A DNA stretch of 8,327 bases from Bifidobacterium imperatoris (GCF_002860405.1 NZ_NMWV01000032.1:226-8552), one strand, 5' to 3'. Shown: positions 1 to 6,157, counted from the first letter of the stretch. A program made the numbers and translations. The notes: generated by a model from the sequence alone, not told the origin.

Positions 1-1
1 G

Positions 2-256
2 TACGACACAGGCCAGAACAGGTTCTTCAAAACATTGCGCGCGGATGGTCTGCTGATGAAGCGCAACGGGAACCCGAACATGCCAACACAGAAGGCCATG
101 CAGCTGAAGCTATTCGAGGTCAAGGAGACCGCGATACAGCGTCCCGACGGGCATACCACCGTGAACTTCACGACCAAGGTCACACCCAAGGGCCAACAGT
201 ACCTGATTGAAAAATATCTGGGCTGCATGCCGCTTGACCTGGAGCAGGATGCGTGA
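2..256 (+). CDS. Phage antirepressor, KilAC domain (C-terminal part, 5' end outside the window)
   Basis: The frame is open from base 2 and ends at TGA 254-256, giving 84 visible residues; the N-terminus lies before the window. The residues match the KilAC DNA-binding domain found at the C-terminus of phage antirepressors: an FFKTLRADGLLMKRNG stretch, then NMPTQKAMQLKLFEVKE, a PDGH turn, and a TTKVTPKGQQYLIEKYL ending. In this family the N-terminal half is usually a Bro-N, ANT or Rha-type domain and the protein counters the CI-like repressor, favouring lytic growth; which N-terminal domain is present cannot be seen here. A TTG at 35 and an internal ATG could be mistaken for starts, but homology continues upstream of both. 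The stop codon shares its last base with the ATG of the next gene, so the two are probably translationally coupled. Family assignment is confident; the biological role is inferred from the family. Confidence 0.85.
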   Translation, partial: YDTGQNRFFKTLRADGLLMKRNGNPNMPTQKAMQLKLFEVKETAIQRPDGHTTVNFTTKVTPKGQQYLIEKYLGCMPLDLEQDA

Positions 257-468
257 TGGTTTACGTAATCGCCACGCTAATCGCGTTCGGAATATTCGCA
301 TGGATGGCATTCATCGCATGGAGCGCGAGCAAGGCATTGGACCTGTCCAGAGAACACCGGTACCGGCTGAGCCTCCTGGCCGCACTTCCGGCCGTCTTCA
401 CCTTCATCCCCATGTTCATAGGTTTTATCGCCGCCATCGCGGAAGCCATGCAGTCAGGCGGAGCGTGA
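256..468 (+). CDS. Small two-helix membrane protein, unknown function
   Basis: This 70-residue protein has two clear hydrophobic stretches, about residues 2-24 (MVYVIATLIAFGIFAWMAFI) and 38-62, joined by a short charged loop with SREHRYR. That predicts a helical hairpin in the cytoplasmic membrane with both ends on the same side. The chosen start is ATG 256, which overlaps the TGA of the antirepressor gene. A GTG three bases earlier (253) sits at better spacing from GGAG 241-244 and could equally be the start, adding one residue. No signal-peptide cleavage site or known domain is recognised. Its location in a phage early operon would allow a role in superinfection exclusion or another host-membrane effect, but nothing in the sequence proves that. 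Confidence 0.75.
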   Translation: MVYVIATLIAFGIFAWMAFIAWSASKALDLSREHRYRLSLLAALPAVFTFIPMFIGFIAAIAEAMQSGGA

Positions 469-502
469 TGCTTCCCCGCAAATCATCAACCGGAAAAAGA
501 AA

Positions 503-523
503 GCCGCCGATAGCAGCGGCGGC
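503..523 (-). terminator. GC-rich hairpin with terminator shape on the minus strand
   Basis: A perfect 7-bp stem, GCCGCCG (503-509) and CGGCGGC (517-523), encloses a 7-base loop. On the + strand the hairpin is followed by GAAACGAC with no T-run. On the - strand it is followed by TTTCTTTTT (the complement of 494-502), which is the shape of an intrinsic terminator. No minus-strand gene is visible nearby, so it may stop antisense transcription or act as an RNA-processing or stability hairpin between the membrane-protein gene and the next gene. The stem is certain; its function is inferred. Confidence 0.45.
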
Positions 524-549
524 GAAACGACAAATCGATAGGAGTTGAA

Positions 550-819
550 ATGTCAAAAACCATGATACGTGAACACGTCCGCCCAGCCAAGTACGAGAGT
601 CCGCCGTTGGATGGTTGGGACATCAAACGCGTGGCCGCCTACCTCGGGTTGAAGGTCGGTTCGCTCTACGTGTGGAGCTGCACCGACGCGTGGGGCGGCA
701 ACCATCCGCCGGCACCGAAACGCGTATGCAACCGGCTCGTCTGGGATCCGGCCGAAATCATCGACTACAGGAACCGGCAATGCGCCAAAACCCGCAAACA
801 GGTGGTGTACGGCGGCTGA
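550..819 (+). CDS. Small HTH-like putative DNA-binding protein
   Basis: This 89-residue protein starts at ATG 550 behind AGGAG (540-544, 5-base spacing). Residues 22-47 (GWDIKRVAAYLGLKVGSLYVW and following) resemble the recognition region of MerR/excisionase-type helix-turn-helix proteins, in which an A-x-Y-L-G-L turn is followed by a helix. The later WDPAEIIDYRNR segment resembles the end of AlpA/excisionase domains, where a W-x-P/x-E-I motif leads into a helix. A Pro/Trp-rich insert (WGGNHPPAPKRV) separates them. Such small proteins in phages act as excisionases or transcriptional regulators. No metal-binding or catalytic motif is seen. A 112-base structured gap follows it, so the downstream operon may have its own promoter. 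The function is a family-level guess and excisionase is only one option. Confidence 0.7.
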   Translation: MSKTMIREHVRPAKYESPPLDGWDIKRVAAYLGLKVGSLYVWSCTDAWGGNHPPAPKRVCNRLVWDPAEIIDYRNRQCAKTRKQVVYGG

Positions 820-828
820 AACAAGAGT

Positions 829-870
829 TTTCCCAACCCGATGCGGTTAGGGAAAGCGTGGCGACGTCGC
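829..870. promoter_or_regulatory. Structured intergenic leader: interrupted hairpin plus 10-bp palindrome
   Basis: The gap between the HTH-like gene and the next gene holds TTTCCCAACC (829-838) pairing with GGTTAGGGAAA (845-855) through one bulged A, around a 6-base loop. It is followed directly by a perfect 10-bp palindrome GCGACGTCGC (861-870). The symmetric sites could be an operator or an RNA structure ahead of the replication genes. No convincing -35/-10 pair is visible, and no T-run follows the hairpin, so a simple terminator is unlikely. Confidence 0.35.
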
Positions 871-931
871 ACTGTCCAAGGTTTCCCGCCGCCACGATCA
901 CCACAAGTCAAACCATGAAAGGAGTCAAGTG

Positions 932-1330
932 ATGACAGGACAAAAGAATATCCGAGCCGAGGTAAGGGACCTCTACATCCGGCAAGGCATGCCGGTAGAG
1001 GAACTGATCGACCAACTGCAGCGGAGCGCAGAACTGCAGCGTGCGGAAGCGGAATGCTTCGATGAGGAGACGCGGGAACCATGCGACTGCCCCGTCTGCC
1101 ATGAGGACAAGGACACCATCGTCAAGGAGTCCAGGCCGGCACCGTTCGACAAATGGCAGCATTACACGGATATGCTCGCCGACCTGCACGACATCATCCT
1201 GCAGCTCGCAGCCGACGCATACGAGTACGGGGATCTGAATCTGGAACGCCGCAGCATCGAAACGTTGAACAGCGTCGTGAACCTTACCGAACAGTTCGCG
1301 AACATGCGGAGGAAGGCGGAGAAGCAATGA
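932..1330 (+). CDS. Hypothetical phage protein with a Cys-rich CxCxxC cluster
   Basis: This 132-residue protein starts at ATG 932, seven bases after AAAGGAG (918-924). A GTG at 929 is in frame but too close to the ribosome binding site. Residues 1-48 are charged and predicted helical. A short Cys cluster, CDCPVCH (residues 51-57), could hold part of a metal site, though only three Cys and one His are available. Residues 74-130 form a second helical segment with a W-x-x-Y-x-D-M-L-A-D-L-H pattern and many acidic residues. I do not recognise a family. Its stop overlaps the ATG of the following membrane-protein gene (ATGA), so the two are likely coupled. Confidence 0.8.
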   Translation: MTGQKNIRAEVRDLYIRQGMPVEELIDQLQRSAELQRAEAECFDEETREPCDCPVCHEDKDTIVKESRPAPFDKWQHYTDMLADLHDIILQLAADAYEYGDLNLERRSIETLNSVVNLTEQFANMRRKAEKQ

Positions 1331-1614
1331 GCATCGAAGCGTTGCATAAGAACCGGAAGCGTCGCCAACGCCGCTGGCAGGATCAGCCGAAACGGTTGAG
1401 CCTGAGTGTGAAGGGCGGACTCCTATTGCTGCTCACCTTCATGGAGGGCTGGACCGTATGCTTCACGCTCACGCATTCACGACTGCCGCAACCGTTGGGC
1501 ACGGGCACCCCCCAATGGATGGTCACCGGCTCATTCCTATTGGCGGTCGTCATCCCGTTCCTCTGGCTGCTCGTGTTGGCGATAGGCGCGGAAGGCGAAG
1601 ACGATGACCAGTGA
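1327..1614 (+). CDS. Small membrane protein with basic N-terminus, unknown function
   Basis: This 95-residue protein starts at ATG 1327, which overlaps the previous stop and lies 5 bases after GGAG (1318-1321). The N-terminus is strongly basic (HKNRKRRQRRWQDQPKR, residues 7-23), then come two hydrophobic helices at about 27-48 and 66-88 and an acidic tail (EGEDDDQ). The positive-inside rule puts the N-terminus, and so the C-terminus, in the cytoplasm. No domain is recognised. Its last 11 bases overlap the start of the RusA gene, which ties its expression to the recombination genes. The charge asymmetry could let it bind nucleic acid or another protein at the membrane, but that is speculation. 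Confidence 0.75.
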   Translation: MSIEALHKNRKRRQRRWQDQPKRLSLSVKGGLLLLLTFMEGWTVCFTLTHSRLPQPLGTGTPQWMVTGSFLLAVVIPFLWLLVLAIGAEGEDDDQ

Positions 1615-2074
1615 ATTCACGTTGCTATTGCCGGGTGATCCGGTGCCGAAGGGCAGGCCACGCGTCTACCAGGGGCATGCGATCACGCCGAAACGCACCA
1701 AACGGGCCGAGGACCGGTTGTATGCGGAGTTCCGTTTGAAATACCCGCACGAAAAACCGTTCAACTGCCCGGTCAGGTTGGAGGCGGAATTCTGGATGTC
1801 GCATCGCGGCCGGCCGGACTTGGACAACCTGTTGAAGCTCGTGCTCGATGGGTTGAACGGTGTCGCCTACGTGGACGACCAGCAGGTCGTGGAAACGCAT
1901 GCGACCAAACGAGTCCCCGACCAATGGGTGTACGGGAACAAGGGTCGTTGGCGGAAACGCAAAAGCGGCGACCCGTACACGAACTGCGGCCACGAATACC
2001 AACCTCACTTATACGTGCGAATCATTCCGCTCCCCGACTGGGAGCCGGAGGAAAGAAAGGAAATGAAGGCATGA
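1604..2074 (+). CDS. rusA: RusA-family Holliday-junction resolvase
   Basis: This 156-residue protein is of typical length or slightly longer than E. coli RusA (120 residues). Family signatures are in order: an N-terminal strand followed by PGDPVPKGRPRV (residues 10-21), the acidic core RPDLDNLLKLVLDGLNG (70-86) with D72, D74 and D82, and YVDDQQVVE (89-97) with D91/D92. In RusA these aspartates bind Mg2+ for the paired nicking of four-way DNA junctions. The enzyme resolves recombination or replication intermediates in the cytoplasm. An insertion rich in K/R/G (about 111-127, NKGRWRKRKSGDPYTN) precedes the final strand and may contact DNA. The start ATG 1604 overlaps the upstream membrane-protein gene by 11 bases. 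The symbol denotes family membership, since phage resolvases of this kind are usually annotated RusA-like. It fits with the nuclease and SSB-like genes downstream. Confidence 0.93.
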   Translation: MTSEFTLLLPGDPVPKGRPRVYQGHAITPKRTKRAEDRLYAEFRLKYPHEKPFNCPVRLEAEFWMSHRGRPDLDNLLKLVLDGLNGVAYVDDQQVVETHATKRVPDQWVYGNKGRWRKRKSGDPYTNCGHEYQPHLYVRIIPLPDWEPEERKEMKA

Positions 2075-2454
2075 AGCAGCCGAAGCTCATTCAGGAGACG
2101 TTGATCGAGGACGAGGATCTAAGCGCGGATATCGCCGACCTCGTGCCCGTATCCAGCAAGATCACGGATGCTGCGGCCACATACATCAGCAAAGTCTCGA
2201 AGAAGTACGGGGATGAGGTGATCACCGGCGACAAGCTGCGCATCCTCAACAAGACCGGTGAGCTCGCGCAGGAGGTCGTGAAGACAGGCGCCACCATCGG
2301 CCGCCTGTTGCGCAACCCGCGTCAGGCGATGGCGGAACTCGTGGAGGCCGAAGCATTGCAACGCAAGGAGGAGCAGTTGAAGGCGAAGCGGCCGAAACGT
2401 CGTCGTCGCATCCCGCACGATCCCACGTATCACGGGACCCGATGCCATGCCTGA
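2071..2454 (+). CDS. Hypothetical phage protein with basic C-terminal tail
   Basis: This 127-residue protein starts at ATG 2071, overlapping the rusA stop; AGAAAGGA (2054-2061) is the likely ribosome binding site. An upstream in-frame extension is open but would lie inside rusA and is rejected. Residues 8-25 are acidic, residues 28-105 look largely helical (ITDAAATYISKVSKKYGDE, later ELVEAEALQRKEEQLKAK), and the tail has a strongly basic KRPKRRRR run (107-113) that may bind nucleic acid. I know no domain for it. Its place between the resolvase and a zinc-ribbon-like gene suggests an accessory role in DNA metabolism, as inference only. Confidence 0.8.
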   Translation: MKQPKLIQETLIEDEDLSADIADLVPVSSKITDAAATYISKVSKKYGDEVITGDKLRILNKTGELAQEVVKTGATIGRLLRNPRQAMAELVEAEALQRKEEQLKAKRPKRRRRIPHDPTYHGTRCHA

Positions 2455-2632
2455 CCAGCGTCTCTACATGCCCCGATGCAAGACGTGCGGGCCGCTCGGC
2501 CAACCAACCGAACTGATCCAGGCGATCGCCTCATGCGAACGGCATGCGAAAACCTTCAAAACCCATAAGACCGCATGGTATCCGACCCATGCGCGGATCC
2601 TCGTGAAAGGAAAAACCAGTGACTGCGAATAA
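2447..2632 (+). CDS. Small zinc-ribbon-like protein
   Basis: This 61-residue protein has a CKTC pair (C11, C14) followed 15 residues later by CERH (C30, H33), the ligand set of a small CxxC...CxxH zinc finger or ribbon. The remainder is basic with several His residues (THKTAWYPTHARILVKGK). The start ATG 2447 overlaps the previous gene by 8 bases, and the stop overlaps the next start by 14 bases. The gene is very compact and set in an operon of DNA-processing genes, so nucleic-acid binding is plausible. No named family is recognised. Confidence 0.7.
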   Translation: MPDQRLYMPRCKTCGPLGQPTELIQAIASCERHAKTFKTHKTAWYPTHARILVKGKTSDCE

Positions 2633-3002
2633 CACGGAAACCGCCACCGCAACCGACCAGGATCAACACCTCAAGGAGAACCTGTTCGAACTACAGGCGA
2701 AACGCATCGCCATCCTGCAGGCCGAAATCGCGGAACGACAGGACGAGATCGACATGCTCAAAATCCTCATCCTCGACTCGCATCCGGCGGGAACCTATCA
2801 GGCGGGCGAGTTGAAGGTGCAGGTGAAGCCCGGCTCACGTCGCGTGGACGGACGCCGATTCGAGAAAACGTATCCGGCAGCCCAATACCCTGACTGCTAT
2901 CAGTTGCGGCCGAAACCGTTAAGCCAGCTCGAAAAACTGCTGACCACGGAGAAGGTGGAAGCGTACATGGTTTCCGGCAAGCCGACGGTGGTGGTCTCAT
3001 GA
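2619..3002 (+). CDS. Coiled-coil phage protein, unknown function
   Basis: This 127-residue protein starts at GTG 2619, eight bases after GAAAGG (2605-2610); no ATG fits as a start. The first 16 residues are Thr/Asn/Gln-rich and probably disordered. Residues 17-52 form a heptad-like coiled coil (KENLFELQAKRIAILQAEIA then ERQDEIDMLKIL). After a short G-T-Y turn, residues 64-125 look like a small alpha/beta domain (KVQVKPGSRRVDGRRFEKTY, then KLLTTEKVEAYMVSGKPTVVV). The shape, a coiled coil plus a compact domain next to a phage exonuclease, recalls nuclease-partner or host-nuclease-inhibitor proteins, but I see no signature that proves it. It overlaps genes on both sides. Confidence 0.8.
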   Translation: MTANNTETATATDQDQHLKENLFELQAKRIAILQAEIAERQDEIDMLKILILDSHPAGTYQAGELKVQVKPGSRRVDGRRFEKTYPAAQYPDCYQLRPKPLSQLEKLLTTEKVEAYMVSGKPTVVVS

Positions 3003-3226
3003 GCGCGATCCTCCACACCGGCAACATCGCCGACATCATCGCGAAAACCATCCAGGACTACGACCTCAAAGCCGAAGACGGCCAATCCCCCACCGATGAC
3101 CTGTACATCATCCGGTCAAGCCAATTGGACGAACTCTGCCTCACCGCGGCCATGAGCATCAACAAGAAAACCATCGAATTCGAACAACGCGTAAAGGAGC
3201 AGCGGCATGCCCAATCCGATGACTGA
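2999..3226 (+). CDS. Small acidic hypothetical protein
   Basis: This 75-residue protein starts at ATG 2999, overlapping the previous TGA (ATGA), and its last 20 bases overlap the start of the nuclease gene. It is mostly helical with a D/E-rich middle (YDLKAEDGQSPTDD, residues 21-34) and a C-terminal helix with IEFEQRVKEQRH. No domain, signal peptide or cysteine motif is seen. The long overlap with the nuclease gene suggests the two are co-translated, so it might be a partner of the nuclease. That is inference from position only. Confidence 0.7.
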   Translation: MSAILHTGNIADIIAKTIQDYDLKAEDGQSPTDDLYIIRSSQLDELCLTAAMSINKKTIEFEQRVKEQRHAQSDD

Positions 3227-4214
3227 CGCCATACTCGCCGTCGCCAACCGGCAGCAAGGCGACACACTGCCAATCGACCCGCCGCCACAACAGCAGGCGC
3301 AGCCGGCGAAAACGAAACCACCCGTCACACCAGCCACGGATCCGGCGGAAGAACCGTTCTTCTGGCCGGAAATACGCCAGATCATCGAGGAACACCTCGC
3401 CAACCAGCCACGCGAACTGCAACGCGAGATAGGGCCCAGCGAATTGGGAACGGATTGCGTGCACTGCCTGGCCGCGAAGCTCGCGGGATGGCCGGAACGC
3501 AGCCAGCCCGGCTGGCTGCCGTTCATCGGCACCTGCGTACACGCGCACTTCGAAAACATGTTCCGACAGTTGAACAACGAGCCCGCCTTCCAATTCCCGT
3601 ACACGAGCGAGGACAATGTGACCGAACTCGTGGAACGCTGGCGTTCGGAATATCGGGTCACCGTAGGCCGCTTGCAAGGCCTGCACGCCGGCTATGAGAT
3701 GAAAGGCTCTATCGACCTGTGGGATCGGAAGACCCATAGCACCATCGACTGGAAGGTGGTCGGCAACACGACCGTCACCAAAGTGCGCGCGCACGGGCCA
3801 AGCCAACAATACCGGGTGCAAGCCAGCCTCTACGGCATCGGCCTGCGCAATGAGGGTGAGCAGGTGGAGCGCAACTGCATCTACTTCCTGCCCAGGAACA
3901 AAACCTCGTTGGGTGACGCGTTGCCGTGGGAGACCCGGTTCGACCCGAAACCCGGCATGTGGGCGCTGGCCAGAGCCCAATTGCTCGTGAACCTCATGGA
4001 CTGCGTGGAACAGGAATGCGGCCCCGAGGTTCGCGACAGTTGGATCAGACAACTGCCTGCGGCGGGGCCCGACAAATGCTTCTCCTGCAAGGGAGCCGCA
4101 TGGCCGGATTCGACCACGCTGCCGGAATTCGACTCGAAACCGTGGCCGGACGTGCCGGCCAAGTGGTTGAAGCTCATCCCCCTGGTCGAACCCGAATACG
4201 AGTTCACCGAATAA
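3207..4214 (+). CDS. RecB/Cas4-like PD-(D/E)XK exonuclease
   Basis: This 335-residue protein starts at ATG 3207, seven bases after AAAGGAG (3193-3199). The first 45 residues are a P/Q-rich, probably disordered leader. The nuclease core follows: SELGTDCVHC (78-87), GTCVHAHFE (108-116) with H112, GSID (167-170) with D170, the TIDWK catalytic strand (179-183) with D181 and K183, and QASLYG (205-210), the QxxxY motif of RecB/Cas4/AddB-type nucleases. A second cysteine pair, CFSC (291-294), lies near the C-terminus. Cas4 and AddB nucleases hold a 4Fe-4S cluster between an N-terminal and a C-terminal Cys group, so C84/C87 with C291/C294 may do the same or bind zinc. The predicted role is end resection for phage recombination or replication, with the SSB-like gene just downstream. 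Confidence 0.87.
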   Translation: MPNPMTDAILAVANRQQGDTLPIDPPPQQQAQPAKTKPPVTPATDPAEEPFFWPEIRQIIEEHLANQPRELQREIGPSELGTDCVHCLAAKLAGWPERSQPGWLPFIGTCVHAHFENMFRQLNNEPAFQFPYTSEDNVTELVERWRSEYRVTVGRLQGLHAGYEMKGSIDLWDRKTHSTIDWKVVGNTTVTKVRAHGPSQQYRVQASLYGIGLRNEGEQVERNCIYFLPRNKTSLGDALPWETRFDPKPGMWALARAQLLVNLMDCVEQECGPEVRDSWIRQLPAAGPDKCFSCKGAAWPDSTTLPEFDSKPWPDVPAKWLKLIPLVEPEYEFTE

Positions 4215-4259
4215 CCCGGTCAAACCAATAACAACCGAAAACAAGTGAAAGGAATCATC

Positions 4260-5069
4260 ATGTTCGGACAACAACCACAATACGGCGGATACGCGCAACA
4301 GGGGTACGGCTACCAGCCACAGCCGCAGCAGCCGGCGCAATTGAGCTCGCTCGACAGTCTGCTCGCCGGCAACAGCGCCAAAGCGTTCTTCGACAAGTAC
4401 AGCCAGCCCGGCGACACCGTGACCGGCGTCATCGAGAAGATCGAAACCACGCAGGTCAACGACTTCCAGACCAAGCAGCCCGCATACTGGAACGACGGAC
4501 GGCCGAAGGAACAGATCCACATCATCATCCAAACCCAATTACGTGACCCGAGCATCGAGGACGACGACGGCCGTCGCAGCCTGTGGGTCAAGGGTTGGGG
4601 ACTCCAGTTGAAGGCGTTCCGAGACGCATGCAAGCAGTCGGGCGTAAAAGTGCCGAAACCGGGCGACACGATCACCGAACGCTACGTGGGCTTGGGCCAG
4701 CAGGGAAACGCGCCGCAGCCGCCGAAGGTGTTCGAATTCCACATCGAACCCGCCAACAGCGTGAACACGCTCGTCAACGGTTCGCAAGCCCCGCAGCAAC
4801 CCATGCAGCCGCAAAACCAGCCGGCATACGCGGCACAGCAGTACCCGCCCCAGACGGCCCAGCAGCCGCCGCAGCCTCAAGGCGTGCAACTGCAGCAGCC
4901 GCAGGTGGACGTGATGAAGGTCAACCAGCTGAAGGCGGCCGGCAACCCGCCGCAGGAGATCGCCAGACTGTTGGGAGTGTCGGTCGAAGCGGTCACCGCC
5001 ATCACCGACAAGATGCAACCGCAGAACCACGGCGGTTCGGAACAGCAGCCGGAGACGGGTGAGTTCTGA
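4260..5069 (+). CDS. SSB-like OB-fold candidate with P/Q-rich linker and HTH-like tail
   Basis: This 269-residue protein starts at ATG 4260, behind GAAAGGA (4247-4253). A GTG at 4245 is in frame but would overlap that ribosome binding site. Layout: a Q/G/Y-rich N-terminus (1-28); a core (about 40-165) with GDTVTGVIEKIETTQ, a QIHIIIQTQL strand, SLWVKGW, and PGDTITERYVG then KVFEFHIE, a strand pattern like an OB fold; a long P/Q/A-rich linker (about 175-215); and a C-terminal helix-turn-helix-like segment (219-251, with QEIARLLGVSVEAVTAI). It ends QQPETGEF rather than with a bacterial SSB acidic DDDIPF tip. Its place right after the RecB-like nuclease fits a phage single-stranded-DNA-binding or annealing protein. 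The OB-fold call is a judgement from strand pattern and context. Confidence 0.75.
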   Translation: MFGQQPQYGGYAQQGYGYQPQPQQPAQLSSLDSLLAGNSAKAFFDKYSQPGDTVTGVIEKIETTQVNDFQTKQPAYWNDGRPKEQIHIIIQTQLRDPSIEDDDGRRSLWVKGWGLQLKAFRDACKQSGVKVPKPGDTITERYVGLGQQGNAPQPPKVFEFHIEPANSVNTLVNGSQAPQQPMQPQNQPAYAAQQYPPQTAQQPPQPQGVQLQQPQVDVMKVNQLKAAGNPPQEIARLLGVSVEAVTAITDKMQPQNHGGSEQQPETGEF

Positions 5070-5257
5070 TGCCGGAGGAAGTGTTTCAGCATCTGCGACG
5101 CCAGTGCGACCAGTTGAGGGACGACATGAACGAGCTCGGCGAAACCCTGTGCTCCTTCCGGGACATCGACTCGGAAAGCATCGAACTCATGAGCATGAAG
5201 CTCATACTGCTCGGCTGGCATAAGAGCAAGGACAACGACAAGGGCGAACGCCTCTGA
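5069..5257 (+). CDS. Short charged helical hypothetical protein
   Basis: This 62-residue protein starts at ATG 5069, which shares its A with the TGA of the SSB-like gene (TGATG junction), so it is probably translated by re-initiation; no strong ribosome binding site is seen. The sequence looks almost entirely helical with heptad spacing (FQHLRRQCDQLRDDMNELGE, residues 6-25) and a Lys/Asp-rich tail. It may form a coiled-coil dimer. It is the last gene of the left operon before the convergent gap. No family is recognised. Confidence 0.65.
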   Translation: MPEEVFQHLRRQCDQLRDDMNELGETLCSFRDIDSESIELMSMKLILLGWHKSKDNDKGERL

Positions 5258-5295
5258 CCCTCCCCCATACAGCCGTAGCCGTAGCCAAGCGGCCC

Positions 5296-5316
5296 GCACA
5301 GTTGCGACGACTGTGC
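5296..5316. other. Perfect hairpin in the convergent gap
   Basis: GCACAGT (5296-5302) and ACTGTGC (5310-5316) form a 7-bp perfect stem around a 7-base loop. It lies between the end of the left operon (5257) and the end of the leftward repressor gene (5332), where terminators for both directions would be expected. Neither side carries a T-run, so an ordinary intrinsic terminator is not well supported. Just upstream is a short tandem AGCCGT repeat (about 5274-5289). It may be a symmetric recombination or protein-binding site, or a weak terminator. Confidence 0.35.
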
Positions 5317-5331
5317 ACGGCACCAACACCA

Positions 5332-6111
5332 TCAATCCGTTACCGTAAGAGGCCGTTCCGAAGGCAACGGATTGACTCCATCAAACGCGTCGCTAATTCT
5401 TTCTATTTCTTCATCCGAGAAAAGGTCACTCTTAACACACAGATCATGAAGGGTTTTTAAAGATTTTTGAGCTTTTTTCAGATTTTCCTTCTCTGATTCA
5501 GGAATCGTAACGCCAATCGTTTCCAGCACTGTCACAGATTTCTTGATGTCTGCAATGCTTTGAGTGAGATAGTAGTAAGCGAAATTCGGTCCAAGCTCGT
5601 CAGACTCTGAACTATCGGGGTCATAGGATATTTCTTTTCGAAGAGCACGACGCAGGGTTTCGCTATATACACGGTAATTGTTTACCCCTGTCCAATATCT
5701 CATTGCTTCATCAAGTATGCCCTTAATCCTGTTCATGGCATTATTCATAGGCCCACTGGGAACGATCATCTCCGATAGGAAAAGGCGACAGATCCCGTAT
5801 TTTGTCTTATTTCCGAATATCGGATTGTCCCCCAAGAGAAATGGTTCTTCCAAGTCGCATATCAGGGCCAAGGGAGTGACATGCACGGCGTGCGCTATCT
5901 GGATTGTCGCGTCCAGGCTGATGTCGGTTTTACGACCAAGTTCGATATTGGTTAGGACGTTTTCGGATAGAGCCAAGTCTCCATATTCCTGTTTCAGGTA
6001 GTCGGCGAGTTTGGCGATGCTGATTTTTGCCGCCGTGCGGTATCTCTTCATTCGAGTACCAAACGTCGATGAATCAGTCTGAAGGCCAACTCTATCGTCA
6101 ATAACTGTCAT
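5332..6111 (-). CDS. XRE-family HTH transcriptional repressor
   Basis: This 259-residue protein is encoded leftward from ATG 6109-6111 to TGA 5332-5334. Residues 17-85 form a HTH_3/XRE domain: FGTRMKRYRTAAKISIAKLA, then a SENVLTNIELGRKTDISL segment with the typical N-x-E-x-G-R turn, then IAHAVHVTPLALI. The rest (about 100-245) is helical and shows no S24 Ser/Lys protease motif, so it is not a LexA/CI-type self-cleaving repressor. Relief of repression would need another input such as an antirepressor or a direct protein partner. No clear Shine-Dalgarno precedes the start, and M21 is an alternative start. It probably binds the repeated sites between itself and the divergent gene at 6305. Its coding sequence is clearly richer in A+T than the left operon, suggesting a different origin. 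Confidence 0.88.
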   Translation of the reverse strand: MTVIDDRVGLQTDSSTFGTRMKRYRTAAKISIAKLADYLKQEYGDLALSENVLTNIELGRKTDISLDATIQIAHAVHVTPLALICDLEEPFLLGDNPIFGNKTKYGICRLFLSEMIVPSGPMNNAMNRIKGILDEAMRYWTGVNNYRVYSETLRRALRKEISYDPDSSESDELGPNFAYYYLTQSIADIKKSVTVLETIGVTIPESEKENLKKAQKSLKTLHDLCVKSDLFSDEEIERISDAFDGVNPLPSERPLTVTD

Positions 6112-6137
6112 ATCTACAAATTTTAACAGCTATTTTA

Positions 6138-6157
6138 TGCGATTTGGTGCGATTTGG
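6138..6157. repeat. Tandem 10-bp direct repeat in the divergent control region
   Basis: TGCGATTTGG occurs twice back to back (6138-6147 and 6148-6157) without a mismatch. The 10-bp period is about one DNA helical turn, so a protein would meet the two copies on the same face. On the minus strand the repeat fills the 17 bases upstream of a TAAAAT hexamer (complement of 6132-6137), where the spacer of the repressor's own promoter would lie. It may be a second operator or an activator site. Confidence 0.6.

Noticed and set aside
2447..2632. CRISPR-associated or toxin-antitoxin assignment for the small overlapping genes at 2447-3226
   Set aside because: None shows a toxin, antitoxin or Cas motif; the Cas4-like nuclease nearby is better explained as a phage recombination exonuclease, and no CRISPR repeat array is present.
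3159..4538. Long open frame on the minus strand (459 codons)
   Set aside because: It is antisense to the RecB-like nuclease and the SSB-like gene, its translation is low-complexity and rich in Leu/Val/Arg, and the plus-strand genes carry clear family motifs. GC-rich codon bias creates such antisense frames.
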